Shown: positions 1 to 9,041 of the stretch, one piece after another
Numbering within the stretch: the first letter of the stretch is position 1
How the letters are laid out: every line of letters begins with the position of its first letter
Origin: Lysobacterales bacterium
GTDB lineage: Bacteria; Pseudomonadota; Gammaproteobacteria; Xanthomonadales; UBA2363
Reading direction: 5' to 3'
Assembly (NCBI GenBank): GCA_019634735.1
Contig: JAHCAT010000001.1
Coordinates: 529,227 to 593,226 of the forward strand
DNA: 64,000 nucleotides
Made by a program: the position numbers and the translations under genes
Notes under the pieces: model-generated
Told to the model about the DNA's origin: nothing
The model's database searches: none
The model's input: only the letters and a program-made list of their open reading frames with translations

Positions 1-438
1 CCGGGATCCCGATGCCGGTGCCACCACCAGGCAGGGCCGCGCGCTGTCGAAATCGTCGGGCAACTGCAGCACGACGCGGTGCGCATGCCGGTCCCCGGCC
101 AGCTGCAGCTGTGCCTGGAACTCGCGTCCCGGAACGACCGGCAGCGCCTCCGGCATCGACTGCGGACGCAGGTCGGCAATGCCACGCCAACTGGCGTGGA
201 TGGCCCGCCTTCGCAGCGCCGCCGGGTCCGGCACCGCGCTGGCCGGTGCCGGCAACTGGCGCAGGCCAGCCAGGCCCAGGCCGGCGCTCAGCAGGTCATC
301 GTCCTGCCGATGCACGGTCTCGGTGACCGTGCCGACCAGCTCCGGAACCAGGCTGCGCAGGTCCTGGCGCGTCGGGGACGTGGCGCAACCGGTCATCGCG
401 ACCACGGCAGCAAGAACGACGAGGGACGCTCTGGACAT
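1..438 (-). CDS. 3-hydroxybutyrate oligomer hydrolase-like lipoprotein, N-terminal part (cut by window edge)
   Basis: The 146 visible codons run off the left edge. The protein starts with a lipoprotein signal: a hydrophobic stretch ending in MTGC, with the lipidated Cys at residue 18. It then shows features I recognise from D-(-)-3-hydroxybutyrate oligomer hydrolases: an early HRQDDDLLSAGLG segment, a W-R-G-I-A-D-L stretch, and PCLVVAPASGSR where the nucleophile region begins. In that family the enzyme cuts short PHB oligomers to monomers. The catalytic centre lies outside the window, so the assignment rests on N-terminal similarity only. The ATG at 436-438 is the only start that gives a complete lipoprotein signal. 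It is transcribed away from the response regulator at 559. Confidence 0.65.
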   Translation of the reverse strand, partial: MSRASLVVLAAVVAMTGCATSPTRQDLRSLVPELVGTVTETVHRQDDDLLSAGLGLAGLRQLPAPASAVPDPAALRRRAIHASWRGIADLRPQSMPEALPVVPGREFQAQLQLAGDRHAHRVVLQLPDDFDSARPCLVVAPASGSR

Positions 439-558
439 GCGGGATACTCCAAGGCCATGGCAACTGGGGGCGCAAGCGGTGCTCAGCCTGCAGGATAGCC
501 GGCCCCGGCCCGGCGTCCATCGCACCAAGGGGCAGGCCGGCCGCGTATCCTTGCCGGC

Positions 559-1206
559 ATGAGCGTGCTGCTGGTCGCCGATGACCACCCCCTGTTCCGC
601 AAGGCCCTGGCCCAGACCGTGGCGGAGCACCTGCCCGGCGCCGAGGTGCTGGAAGCGGAAGACCTCGACGGCACGCTGGCGACGCTGGCGCGCCGCCCGG
701 AGATCGACCTGGTGCTGCTCGACCTGAACATGCCCGGCAGCCAGGGCCTGCTCGGGCTGGCCCGCCTGCGGGCGGCGTTTCCCGCGACCGCCGTGATGAT
801 GGTTTCCGGGCACGAGGATCCTGCGACCATCCGCGCGGCGCTCGACGCCGGTGCCATGGGCTTCGTGCCGAAGCGGGCCCCGGCCGTGCAGCTCGCCGGC
901 GCGCTGACCTGCGTGCTCGACTGCCGGCCCTGGATTCCTCCGGAACTTGCCGACGCCGTCGCCGCGGCCGCCCTTCCGGCACCCTCGCCCGCCCTGCGCC
1001 TGGCGGCGCTCACCCCGCAGCAGCGCCGGGTTCTCGAACTGGTCGCCCGGGGGCAGCTCAACAAGCAGATCGCCGACGCCATGGGTATCCAGGAACGCAC
1101 CGTGAAGGCCCATCTCACGGCGATCTTCGAGCGCCTGGGCGTTCGCAACCGCACCCAGGCCGGGGTGCTCCTGAAGCAGATGGTCGCGACCGGCGACGGC
1201 ACCTGA
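559..1206 (+). CDS. LuxR/FixJ-type response regulator, CrbR/ErdR-like
   Basis: 215 residues. The N-terminal receiver domain (about 1-120) has the acidic pocket D8-D9 and phospho-acceptor D55 in LLDLNMPG. The C-terminal LuxR-type helix-turn-helix (about 150-208) has the typical [15 protein letters not shown] and [10 protein letters not shown] segments. A hybrid kinase with a solute-symporter-like sensor lies just downstream on the other strand (1669-4989). In Pseudomonas and Vibrio such kinases (CrbS/MxtR) signal to regulators of this class (CrbR/ErdR) to switch on acetyl-CoA synthetase and acetate use. The pairing is inferred from adjacency and domain types; no target promoter is visible here. 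Confidence 0.85.
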   Translation: MSVLLVADDHPLFRKALAQTVAEHLPGAEVLEAEDLDGTLATLARRPEIDLVLLDLNMPGSQGLLGLARLRAAFPATAVMMVSGHEDPATIRAALDAGAMGFVPKRAPAVQLAGALTCVLDCRPWIPPELADAVAAAALPAPSPALRLAALTPQQRRVLELVARGQLNKQIADAMGIQERTVKAHLTAIFERLGVRNRTQAGVLLKQMVATGDGT

Positions 1207-1237
1207 GCCGCGGCCCACCATTCCACCGGAGACCTCC

Positions 1238-1660
1238 ATGCGATTCCTGCACACCATGCTGCGCGTCAGCGACCTCGAGGCCAGCCTGCATTTCTGGCGC
1301 GATCTCCTGGGACTGGAGGAAGTGCGTCGGACCGAGCACCCGCAGGGTCGCTTCACCCTGGTCTTCCTGGCCGCACCGGGCGACGCCGAGCGCGGCCAGA
1401 TCGAGCTCACCTGGAACTGGGACCCGGAGGACTACGGAAGCGCCCGTAACTTCGGCCACGTCGCGTTCGAGGTCGACGACATCCACGCCGTGTGCGCACG
1501 TCTGGCAGCGGCCGGCATCGCCATCAACCGGCCGCCGCGCGACGGCCGGATGGCCTTCGTGCGCTCGCCGGACCTGATCTCGGTGGAACTGCTCCAGAAG
1601 GGCGGCGCGCTGCCGCCCGTCGAGCCCTGGCTGTCGATGGCCAATACCGGCGTCTGGTAG
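1238..1660 (+). CDS. gloA: lactoylglutathione lyase (glyoxalase I)
   Basis: 140 residues, the usual length for the bacterial Ni-dependent type. It isomerises the methylglyoxal-glutathione hemithioacetal to S-lactoylglutathione in the cytoplasm. Metal ligands are at the expected places: H5 (FLHTMLRV), E56 (IELTWNW), H74 (FGHVAF) and E117 (SVELL). It starts 31 bases after the response regulator stop on the same strand, so it may be co-transcribed, and it converges on the hybrid kinase gene with 8 bases between stops. Having gloA inside a two-component pair may reflect simple proximity. Confidence 0.93.
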   Translation: MRFLHTMLRVSDLEASLHFWRDLLGLEEVRRTEHPQGRFTLVFLAAPGDAERGQIELTWNWDPEDYGSARNFGHVAFEVDDIHAVCARLAAAGIAINRPPRDGRMAFVRSPDLISVELLQKGGALPPVEPWLSMANTGVW

Positions 1661-1668
1661 GCCCGCGC

Positions 1669-4600
1669 TCAGGCCCGGGCCACCCGGGCCAGCAACGAGC
1701 GCAGCGCCAGCGGCCGTACCGGCTTGTGCAACAGGTGGCAGCCGACGGCGGCGACCGCGGCGGCGGTCGCCGGATCGTGGTCGGCGGTGACCACGATCGT
1801 CGGCAGCTCGCCCAGCGCGTCGACCAGGTCCGCCCGGAGCCCGAGGCCGGTCCGGTCGCCATCCAGGTGGTAGTCCAGCACCAGGACATCCGGCCGCTCC
1901 GACCGCGCCAGGCGCAGCGCCGTATCGCCCTCCGTCGCCGCCTGCACCCGGTAGCCCCAATCGCCCAGCAGAGCGGTCATCGCCGCCAGCACCGCGGGGT
2001 CGTTGTCCACGACCAGCACCCGCGCGGCGCCGTCCGCCAGCACGGAGCACGCATCGGGCTTCGCTGGCTGCGGCTGGGGGGCGACGCGCGGCACGCTCAC
2101 CGCGAACACGCTGCCGCGCCCCGGCCAGGAACGCAGCGCCAGCGGGTGCCCCAGCAGCTGCGCCATGCCCTGCGCGATGGCCAGTCCCAGGCCCAGTCCC
2201 TGGCCGTCGCGGTCCAGGCGCCGGAAGGCCTCGAAGACGAGCTCATGGTGGTCAGCGGCGATGCCGGGGCCGCTATCCCACACCTCGATGCGCAGCGACT
2301 CCCCGACATGCCGACAGCCCAGCACGATGCGGCCGTGGCGCGTATATCGGATCGCGTTGGCCAGGAAGTTCTGCAGGACGCGCCTGAGCATGTGCGGATC
2401 GCTGCACACCCATGCCCGGGTCGGCACCGCGCGCAGCGTCAGGCCGCGCGCCTGCGCCAGCACGCCGAACTCGGCCGCCAGGTGGGCCAGCAGCTGTCCC
2501 AGGTCGACCGCCTGCAAGGTCGGCTCGATACGTCCCGACTCCAGCCGGGAGATGTCGAGCAACCCGCCCAGCAGATCCTCGGCGGCCGCCAGGGCCGCGG
2601 CGATGTGGTCGACCGTGGCCGCCAGCGGTCCGTCCGCAACTTTCTGCGCGAGACCATGGCTGAACAGCCGGGCGGCATTGAGGGGCTGCGCCAGGTCGTG
2701 GCTGACCGCGGCCAGGAAGCGGGTCTTGTCCTGGCTGGCGCGCTCCGCGAGCGCCCGTGCGCGCTCCGATTCCGCGGTGCGTTCGGCCACGCGCTGCTCG
2801 AGCGTCGAGGCGGCCAGCTTCAGTTGCGCCTCGGTGCGCCGGAACGCGCTGACATCGGTGAAGGTCGCGACGAAACCGCCGCCGGGCATCGGCGTGCCCC
2901 GGATCTCGACCACCTCGCCGCCGGGAAAGGTCCGCTCGGAGACGTAGGGTGTTCCGGCGCGCATGTGGCCAAGGCGCCGGGCCAGCAGTCCGTCGATATC
3001 GCCTGGACCGGCCATGCCGGCATCGAGGTTGTGCCGGAGCAGGCGCTCCACCGCCACGCCGACCTGAAGCAGCCCTTCCGGGTAGCGGAACAGGTCGCTG
3101 TAGCGGCGGTTCCACGCGACCAGGCGCAGCTCGCGGTCGACCACGCTGATGCCCTGGCTCATGTTCTGCAGTGCCGCTTCCAGCACCTGCTGGTTGAAGC
3201 GCAGGGCCTGCGAGGTTTCGCCGACCAGCTCGGCCACCGACTCGAGCTCGGCCGGACCGCGGCGCCGCAAGGTATCCAGCAGCAGCCGCGCCGAGGCGGC
3301 CCCGATGACGCCAGCCAGCGCCAGCTCGACGCGCTGGACCGTGGCCTGATCGGCATCGCCGTGCGGTCCATCCTGCGCCGGCAGTGCCGCAACCAGCGCT
3401 CGCGGGTCGAGGAAGCGTGCGGCCAGCCGGCGCAGCTCGGCCGCCGGCATGCCGCCGCGGGGGCGTTCGGGCTGCGCCCCGCGACTTCCGAGCAGCCCGA
3501 CCAGCGCCAGGTTGGCGGCAAAGCCGACCAGGGTTGCCCGGGTGAGCGGCTCCAGCGCGCCCAGCCCGAGCAGGTCGCCCGGCGACAGCCAGGACATGCC
3601 GAGTGGGCCTGCGACCAGCCAGGCCGGCTCGGCGCCGCTCGCCACCGCCAGTTGCGGCACCAGCAGCACATAGGCCCAGACGGCGACGCCGGCCAGCAGT
3701 CCCTGGATCACCGCCGCTGCCGGCGTGCCCGGACGGTAGAGGGCAAGCAGCACGGCCGGCGCCAGCTGGCCCAGCGCCGAGAACGACTGCGCTCCGATGT
3801 CGGCAAGCGCATCGCTGCCGGCCAGCGCCCGCGAATAGGCCCAGGCCATCAGCAGCACCGCTACAACGCAGAACCGTCGCATCACCAGGACGCGCTGCCG
3901 CAGGTCGCCGGCGCCGGTCCGCGCCCAGCCCCGCCCCAGCAACGGCGTCAGCCAGTGATTGCCCAGCATGAGGCTCAGGGCCAGCGTCGCCACCACGACC
4001 ATCGCCGTCGCGGCGCTGAGCCCGCCCAGGAAGGCAAGCAGGGCCAGCAACGGCTGGCCGGCCAGCATGGGCAGGGCCAGCACGTACAGGTCGGAGTCGA
4101 CGCGGTCGCCGACCAGGAGCGCGCCGGCCCAGGCCAGGGGCAGCACGGGAAGGGCGATCAGGGCGAGGAACAGGGGAAAGCGCCAGCGTGCGGCCCGCAC
4201 ATGCCCGGCGTCGGCGCACTCGATGACGCCGACATGGAACTGGTGCGGCAGCGTGAACATGGCAAGGGCGCCCAGCACCGCCAGCGCCAGGAAGCCATCG
4301 CCGCCACCCAGCGCGGGGGGCAGCTCGAGCGCCGCGGCCTGGGCCAGGGCCAGCGGGTTCTGGCCCGGACCCAGCACCACGAACGCACCGATGGCCAGCA
4401 GCGCGGCCAGCTTGAACAGCGATTCGAAGGCGATCGCCAGCAGCAGGCCGGGATGGCGGTCGCTGGCGGCCGCCCGCCGGGTACCGAAGGCGATCGCGAA
4501 CACGGCCATCGCCAGCGCGACCCACAGGGCGCTGTCGTCGAGGCTGCTGCCCGGCCCGGCCAGCAGGTCGAAGCTGGTCGACACCGCCTTCAGTTGCAGG

Positions 4601-4989
4601 GCCAGGTAGGGCAAGGTCCCGAGCAGGACGACGCCGGTGACGGTCGCGGCCAGGACCGGGCTGGTACCCAGGCGGGCAGCGACGAAATCGGCGAGCGTCG
4701 TGCTGTTCTGGGCATGCGCCTGGCGAACCAGCCGGGTCAGGAAGCGCCAGCCGAAAACGAACAGGAGCATGGTGCCGACGAAGGTCGGGGGCAGCCACCA
4801 TCCCGAGCGCAGGGCCTGGGTCACCGTGCCGTAGAACGTCCATGAGGTGCAGTAGACGCCCAGCGCCAGGGCATAGGTCCAGGGGCCGGGTTGCCAGCCG
4901 CGTCGCGCCATCCGCTCACCGGCGACCGCCACTGCGAACAGAAGACCCAGCCAGATCGCGGCGGCGGCGACGATCAGCGCGGTCGACAT
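1669..4989 (-). CDS. SLC5-type hybrid sensor histidine kinase, CrbS/MxtR-like
   Basis: 1106 residues. The first ~480 form a multi-span sodium:solute-symporter-like (SLC5) region beginning MSTALIVAAAAIWLGLLF. A PAS domain follows (NMSQGISVVDRELRLVAWNRRY), then a coiled linker, the phospho-accepting H764 in AAVSHDLAQPLNAARLF, an ATPase domain with GLGLGLAIAQGMA, and a C-terminal receiver with acceptor D1039. This is the architecture of CrbS/MxtR/NahK-type kinases, which in other gammaproteobacteria sense metabolic state and control acetate and alcohol metabolism. The likely partner is the LuxR-type regulator at 559. It ends 8 bases from the gloA stop, tail to tail. The ligand, and whether the SLC5 part still transports, cannot be seen. 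Confidence 0.9.
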   Translation of the reverse strand: MSTALIVAAAAIWLGLLFAVAVAGERMARRGWQPGPWTYALALGVYCTSWTFYGTVTQALRSGWWLPPTFVGTMLLFVFGWRFLTRLVRQAHAQNSTTLADFVAARLGTSPVLAATVTGVVLLGTLPYLALQLKAVSTSFDLLAGPGSSLDDSALWVALAMAVFAIAFGTRRAAASDRHPGLLLAIAFESLFKLAALLAIGAFVVLGPGQNPLALAQAAALELPPALGGGDGFLALAVLGALAMFTLPHQFHVGVIECADAGHVRAARWRFPLFLALIALPVLPLAWAGALLVGDRVDSDLYVLALPMLAGQPLLALLAFLGGLSAATAMVVVATLALSLMLGNHWLTPLLGRGWARTGAGDLRQRVLVMRRFCVVAVLLMAWAYSRALAGSDALADIGAQSFSALGQLAPAVLLALYRPGTPAAAVIQGLLAGVAVWAYVLLVPQLAVASGAEPAWLVAGPLGMSWLSPGDLLGLGALEPLTRATLVGFAANLALVGLLGSRGAQPERPRGGMPAAELRRLAARFLDPRALVAALPAQDGPHGDADQATVQRVELALAGVIGAASARLLLDTLRRRGPAELESVAELVGETSQALRFNQQVLEAALQNMSQGISVVDRELRLVAWNRRYSDLFRYPEGLLQVGVAVERLLRHNLDAGMAGPGDIDGLLARRLGHMRAGTPYVSERTFPGGEVVEIRGTPMPGGGFVATFTDVSAFRRTEAQLKLAASTLEQRVAERTAESERARALAERASQDKTRFLAAVSHDLAQPLNAARLFSHGLAQKVADGPLAATVDHIAAALAAAEDLLGGLLDISRLESGRIEPTLQAVDLGQLLAHLAAEFGVLAQARGLTLRAVPTRAWVCSDPHMLRRVLQNFLANAIRYTRHGRIVLGCRHVGESLRIEVWDSGPGIAADHHELVFEAFRRLDRDGQGLGLGLAIAQGMAQLLGHPLALRSWPGRGSVFAVSVPRVAPQPQPAKPDACSVLADGAARVLVVDNDPAVLAAMTALLGDWGYRVQAATEGDTALRLARSERPDVLVLDYHLDGDRTGLGLRADLVDALGELPTIVVTADHDPATAAAVAAVGCHLLHKPVRPLALRSLLARVARA

Positions 4990-5001
4990 GGAGGGCCCCG
5001 C

Positions 5002-5712
5002 TCAGGAGTGCGGGCCGGCATCGGCCAGCACGTCGCGCACCAGGGGCACGGTCACCCGGCGCTGCCGCGCCAGGCTTTCGCGATCGATCCGGTCGACCAG
5101 GGCGAGCAGGTTCGGCAGGTCGCGGCGTTGATGGCGGAACAGGTAATCGAGGACGGCCTCGTCGAGCTCGAATCCGCGCTCCCGCGCCCGCGCCGCCAGC
5201 AGCCTGCGGCGTGCCGGTTCCGGCAGCGGCTGAACCGTGACCAGCGTCGCCGCCTCCAGGCGGGAGCGCAGGTCGGGCAGCAGCAGCGGCAATCGCGCGG
5301 GGGGCTCGCGGCCAGCCATCAGCAGGCGCGCGCCGCGGTCCAGTGCGCGGTTGTAGAGGTCGAACACGGACAGCTCACGGCTTCGCGTGCCAGCAACCTG
5401 CTCGACTTCGTCGATCAGCAGCAGGTCGTGGCCGGCGAGCGACTGCAGGGCGTCGCCATCGAAGTCGGCCCACCGCGACAGCGCGACATAGGCGCAGCGC
5501 AGGCCGCGGGATCGCCCGGCCTCACCGGAACCCGCCAGCAGGTGCGTCTTGCCGACACCTTGCGGGCCGGCCAGCAGCAGCGGCGCAGCGCCCGGCGGCG
5601 CCGCAAGCAGACCCTGCAACAGGGGCGGCACGGCCTCGTTGCCGGTGGCATCGAATTGCCCCAGACGGGCGGCCGGCGGCACCGGCCAGGCCAGCGGCAG
5701 CTGCCTGCTCAC
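5002..5712 (-). CDS. hda: DnaA regulatory inactivator Hda
   Basis: 236 residues from a GTG start. Hda binds the DNA-loaded sliding clamp and stimulates ATP hydrolysis by DnaA, resetting initiation after replication starts. The extreme N-terminus reads SRQLPLAW, a compact clamp-binding motif. Walker A is GPQGVGKTH (49-57), Walker B is LLLIDEVEQ, and arginine-finger and lid segments follow in the usual DnaA-like order. The GTG start overlaps the stop of the PerM-like gene as GTGA, which supports the start and suggests translational coupling. Alternative upstream starts would run deep into the neighbouring gene. The hda-perM pairing is conserved in pseudomonads and relatives. Confidence 0.92.
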   Translation of the reverse strand: MSRQLPLAWPVPPAARLGQFDATGNEAVPPLLQGLLAAPPGAAPLLLAGPQGVGKTHLLAGSGEAGRSRGLRCAYVALSRWADFDGDALQSLAGHDLLLIDEVEQVAGTRSRELSVFDLYNRALDRGARLLMAGREPPARLPLLLPDLRSRLEAATLVTVQPLPEPARRRLLAARARERGFELDEAVLDYLFRHQRRDLPNLLALVDRIDRESLARQRRVTVPLVRDVLADAGPHS

Positions 5713-6839
5713 ACGGATGCCGGGGGATCGTCGCTGCGCGTCGCACCAGGCTCGACGATCACCCGAGGGGTATCGGCCTGCCGGTAGGCCTCGCTTTCGC
5801 GATAGCGCTGCAGCGCGAAGCGCAACAGGACCACCAGGACAGCGGCAACCGGAAGCGCCAGCAGCACGCCGGTAAACCCGAACAGCTGGCCACCCGCCAG
5901 TACCGCGAAGATCACCGCCACCGGGTGCAGGCCGATGCGATCGCCGATCAGCCAGGGCTGCAGCACCATGCCCTCCAGGAGGTTGCCGACCGCGAACAGG
6001 GCCAGAACCGCGACCAGGTGCCAGGCCTCGCCGAACTGGAACACGCTCGCCGCGACGGCCATGGCGACTCCGACGAAGGTGCCCAGGTAAGGCACGAAGG
6101 AGACCAGCCCGGCGACGATGCCGATCAGCAGGGCGAGATCGACGCCCAGCGCGGCCAGGCCGACCGAGTAGATCACCGCCAGGGCGAGCATCACCAGCAG
6201 CTGGCCCCGGAAGAAGGCACCCAGCACCTGGTCCGATTCGCGCGCCAGCCGCGTGACGGTGGGCGCGCTGGCACGCGGCAGCAGTCCGTGGATTCGCGCC
6301 ACCAGCAGGTCCCAGTCGCGCATCAGGTAGAAGGCGACCACCGGGATCAGCACCAGGTTGATCAGGAACGAGACCACGGCCATGCCCGAGCGGGTCAGCC
6401 CGGATGCCATTCCGGCAGCGACACCGCCAGCGCTTTGCCAGTGCTCCCTGGCCAGCTCGGAAAGATCGGGGAGGTCGCCGCCGCCGAGTTCGATGCCCAG
6501 CCGCGCGCCCAGCCACGGCAACGCGGACTCCTGAAGCCATGCCAGCCAGCCTGGCAGCGACTCGACCAGACGCAGCACCTGGCGCTCCAGCATCGGCACC
6601 AGCAGCAGCACGGCGGCGGCAAGGAGCATGGCAAGCAAGGCGAACACCAGCACCACGGCGCCGGTCCGACCCAGCCGCCAACGCCCGCGACCGGTGCGCT
6701 CGAGCCGGTCGACCAGCGGATCGCCCAGATAGGCGACCAGGGCGCCGGCCAGGAACGGCGTCAGGACCGGACCCAGCAGCCACACCAGCAGACCGGCGAT
6801 CAGCGCCACCACCAACCAGAACCAGCGAACCGGGTTCAT
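5709..6839 (-). CDS. PerM/AI-2E family membrane transporter
   Basis: 376 residues with the PerM layout: an N-terminal hairpin of membrane spans (WFWLVVALIAGLLVWLLG), a soluble middle segment, and a C-terminal bundle holding FVPYLGTFVGV and GNLLEGMVLQPWLIGDRIGLHP, characteristic of the family. Transport role is variable (AI-2 export, Na/H antiport or permease), so the substrate is unassigned. Its ATG overlaps the stop of the CDP-alcohol phosphatidyltransferase as ATGA, and its stop overlaps the hda start, so the three genes form one compact operon. The start at 6837-6839 is favoured by that overlap and by the first membrane span beginning directly after it. Confidence 0.9.
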   Translation of the reverse strand: MNPVRWFWLVVALIAGLLVWLLGPVLTPFLAGALVAYLGDPLVDRLERTGRGRWRLGRTGAVVLVFALLAMLLAAAVLLLVPMLERQVLRLVESLPGWLAWLQESALPWLGARLGIELGGGDLPDLSELAREHWQSAGGVAAGMASGLTRSGMAVVSFLINLVLIPVVAFYLMRDWDLLVARIHGLLPRASAPTVTRLARESDQVLGAFFRGQLLVMLALAVIYSVGLAALGVDLALLIGIVAGLVSFVPYLGTFVGVAMAVAASVFQFGEAWHLVAVLALFAVGNLLEGMVLQPWLIGDRIGLHPVAVIFAVLAGGQLFGFTGVLLALPVAAVLVVLLRFALQRYRESEAYRQADTPRVIVEPGATRSDDPPASV

Positions 6840-7399
6840 CGCGATTCCCTCCGTCGTTGCCAGATGGCCATCGCCCGGTAGCTCCAGGTCCGGACATAGT
6901 CGGCGCCGCTGACCACGATCAGGGCGGTGACCAGCGCCAGCAGGGCCGGTGCCGCGATGCCCGGCAGCGGCCAGTCCGCCATCGTCGCCAGCAGGACCAG
7001 CACCAGCAGCACCTCGCCCAGGGTATTGAGCTTGCCCAGGACGCGTGGCTCGGGCTGCACCGGTTCGACCAGGTTGTGGTAGGCAACGGCGCCGGCGACG
7101 ATGACCAGATCCCTCAGCAACGCCAGCACCACGAACCAGGCCGGCGCGACGCCCGCCACGGCCAGCGCGACCAGGGCGGATACCAGGAACAGCTTGTCGG
7201 CCAGCGGATCGAGAAGTCCGCCGAGCCGGCTCTGCCAGCCGAAGCGCCTTGCCAGGAGACCATCCAGCACATCGCTCATGCCGATCGCGGCGGCAAGCCA
7301 CAACGCCCGCAGCGGCTGGCCGTCGAGGATCGCCCAGGCCAGCGGCAGGCACAGGCCCATGCGCGCCAGGGTGATCAGGTTGGGCAGATGGCGCAGCAT
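6836..7399 (-). CDS. CDP-alcohol phosphatidyltransferase family protein
   Basis: 187 residues, all-helical membrane protein. The family signature is complete: D43-x2-D46-G47-x2-A50-R51, then G60-x3-D64-x3-D68. These residues bind metal and the CDP-alcohol and transfer the phosphatidyl or related group to an alcohol. It resembles PgsA-type synthases in size, but sequence alone does not fix the acceptor, so a phosphatidylglycerophosphate role is only one option. It is the first gene of the operon leading into perM-like and hda, with overlapping stop and start codons. The link between membrane-lipid synthesis and Hda may be only positional. Confidence 0.85.
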   Translation of the reverse strand: MLRHLPNLITLARMGLCLPLAWAILDGQPLRALWLAAAIGMSDVLDGLLARRFGWQSRLGGLLDPLADKLFLVSALVALAVAGVAPAWFVVLALLRDLVIVAGAVAYHNLVEPVQPEPRVLGKLNTLGEVLLVLVLLATMADWPLPGIAAPALLALVTALIVVSGADYVRTWSYRAMAIWQRRRESR

Positions 7400-7753
7400 G
7401 CGGCCGACCTCAGCGCCAGTTGGCGGCTTGCGGACACAGCCTGGGGGCCGGTCGACCTGTCCGGGAACCTCCTCTTGTAGCCATACCTGGTGCGCAGCCC
7501 TCTCGTTCGATGCCGGCCGCCGGACCCGATGGGGCGACGTCGCGGGTTCGGCTCGGATCGTAGCGATCGGTCGGCGTGTTCACTGGCGTTCGGGGAGGGC
7601 TGAAGGGTCGGCGCGGCGGCCGGCCGCACGGCGCGGCCGGGCGGCATTGCGGCCAGGCTCCGGCATCCGCGGGCAACGCCTGAACGGCGAGGCGCGGGGG
7701 CGGGCCCGCCGGGAACGCCCCGCCGGGCGACGGTCCGATTGTGGCATAGACGA
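7400..7753. other. intergenic region, no gene recognised
   Basis: 354 bases between two minus-strand genes. It should hold the promoter of the operon at 7399. It is very GC-rich, with several short inverted repeats around 7610-7720. I see no convincing tRNA, intrinsic terminator or coding frame: the frames open here have arginine/proline-rich translations typical of non-coding high-GC DNA. Confidence 0.5.
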
Positions 7754-8842
7754 TCAGTCCTGCCAGCGCAGGCGGAGATCGGCATCCGCAACCGGCCCCT
7801 CGATGACTCGCAGGCGGCCATCGGCCACCAGCAGGGAAAGCAGGTCGGCCAGCGGGGTATCCAGCGTCACCCGCACCCTCGCCCGCTCGGCCGCCGCCAC
7901 CTCCGGGAACACGCCGGCGACCATCGTCTGCGAGGACAGCAGGGCATTGGCGGCCGCCCAGGCACCGGCGCGCTCCAGCCCCTCGATCCAGATCACGTAG
8001 TCGCCGGGGCCACGCTCGACCTCGCGGGCAAGGGGCAACACATCGCTCGCACGCACCGCGTGCTGCCCGGCCAGCACGCCAACCAGGCGCGCGCCGCCCT
8101 CGGCCAGCGCGATCGCCGGCGATGGCCCGCTGCTGGCGAACCGTTCTGTGTCGGCCAGGTCGACCACCCACCAGTCGACCGAGCCGCCATCGAGGTCCGG
8201 CCGGATCCAGGCAAGTACCAGGGGGCCATCGGGATAACGGCGCCTCGCCCCGCGCAGCGCGTCCTCGAGCCCATCGCCGGCCAGGGCCTCGATGAGCCGC
8301 AGGTCCTCGAGATCGCCAAGCGGAGCGACCGGCACGACACCGCGCGCGGCGAGTCGCGTAAGCAGTTCGGCAGCGACCGGATCGCGACCGGCATCGACCA
8401 GCCGTGGCCCGGCTTCATCGTCCATCGCCAGCCAGAGCACCGGTCGCACCTGGCCTCCCCGCCACACCGGAAGTCCGGTGCGGACCAGGAAGCCGCGCAG
8501 TGCGGCCGTGTCGAACCAGGCGTGCAACAGCAGCCGGATCGAGGGAATGCCGCTCGCGGTGGGCCGGCTGACCTGTTCGTAGCTGAAGCGCTGCAGGACC
8601 ATGTCGTCGGCCAGCAGGGGCGTCAGGTCGAGTTCGACGATCCGCTCCGGCGAAGGGGTCAGTCGCTGCAGGGCGTCGGCCAGTGCCCGGCCGACCCCCT
8701 CCGAGCGCGCCGCCGCGCTGCGATCGGCGACCACGGTGCTGGCCTGCACAGTGTCCGGGGGTGGGCTCGCGAGGGCCTGGAAGGCCAGGGAAAGCAGCGC
8801 GGCGGCCAGTGCGGGTCGGCACCGGAACAGGTCGAGGGTCAT
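7754..8842 (-). CDS. DUF2066 family secreted/periplasmic protein
   Basis: 362 residues with a Sec-type signal peptide ([25 protein letters not shown]). The mature protein begins with the DUF2066 hallmark, a segment in which a [24 protein letters not shown] stretch resembles a small repeat domain, followed by YEQVSRP and [14 protein letters not shown]. Function is unknown; the family is found beside purM and hda in many gammaproteobacteria, as here. The start at 8840-8842 is chosen because it begins the signal peptide; a longer reading would add a non-hydrophobic leader. It is divergent from purM with 199 bases between. Confidence 0.8.
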   Translation of the reverse strand: MTLDLFRCRPALAAALLSLAFQALASPPPDTVQASTVVADRSAAARSEGVGRALADALQRLTPSPERIVELDLTPLLADDMVLQRFSYEQVSRPTASGIPSIRLLLHAWFDTAALRGFLVRTGLPVWRGGQVRPVLWLAMDDEAGPRLVDAGRDPVAAELLTRLAARGVVPVAPLGDLEDLRLIEALAGDGLEDALRGARRRYPDGPLVLAWIRPDLDGGSVDWWVVDLADTERFASSGPSPAIALAEGGARLVGVLAGQHAVRASDVLPLAREVERGPGDYVIWIEGLERAGAWAAANALLSSQTMVAGVFPEVAAAERARVRVTLDTPLADLLSLLVADGRLRVIEGPVADADLRLRWQD

Positions 8843-8929
8843 CGGGTCGGCCGGGGTCGGGAATGCGCGGAGTATCCGGAACACGGCCACCGCAGTCCAT
8901 TGCCCGGTCCGCGCCGGCCGCCGGTTCGC

Positions 8930-8935
8930 TATCAT
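8930..8935 (+). promoter_or_regulatory. possible -10 element for purM
   Basis: TATCAT preceded by GC stands about 105 bases before the purM start, in the DUF2066/purM divergent region. No good -35 hexamer sits at 16-18 bases, so this is weak. Confidence 0.3.
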
Positions 8936-9041
8936 TCGCGGCCCCGGGGACGGAGTCCGTCCGCCCGCTGCCGACCGCCCCGCTGTCGCGCCTGGCGTTC
9001 GGCCACCGGCCTCCCCGCCCCGTCCGGACGCCCCAGCCGCG

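Noticed and set aside
1492..4845. 1117-codon frame opposite the hybrid kinase
   Set aside because: Composition is Gln/Arg/Ala-rich without any domain, and the kinase on the other strand has complete motifs.
7400..7753. tRNA-like GGGTTCG element near 7550
   Set aside because: No cloverleaf arms or anticodon loop can be built around it.
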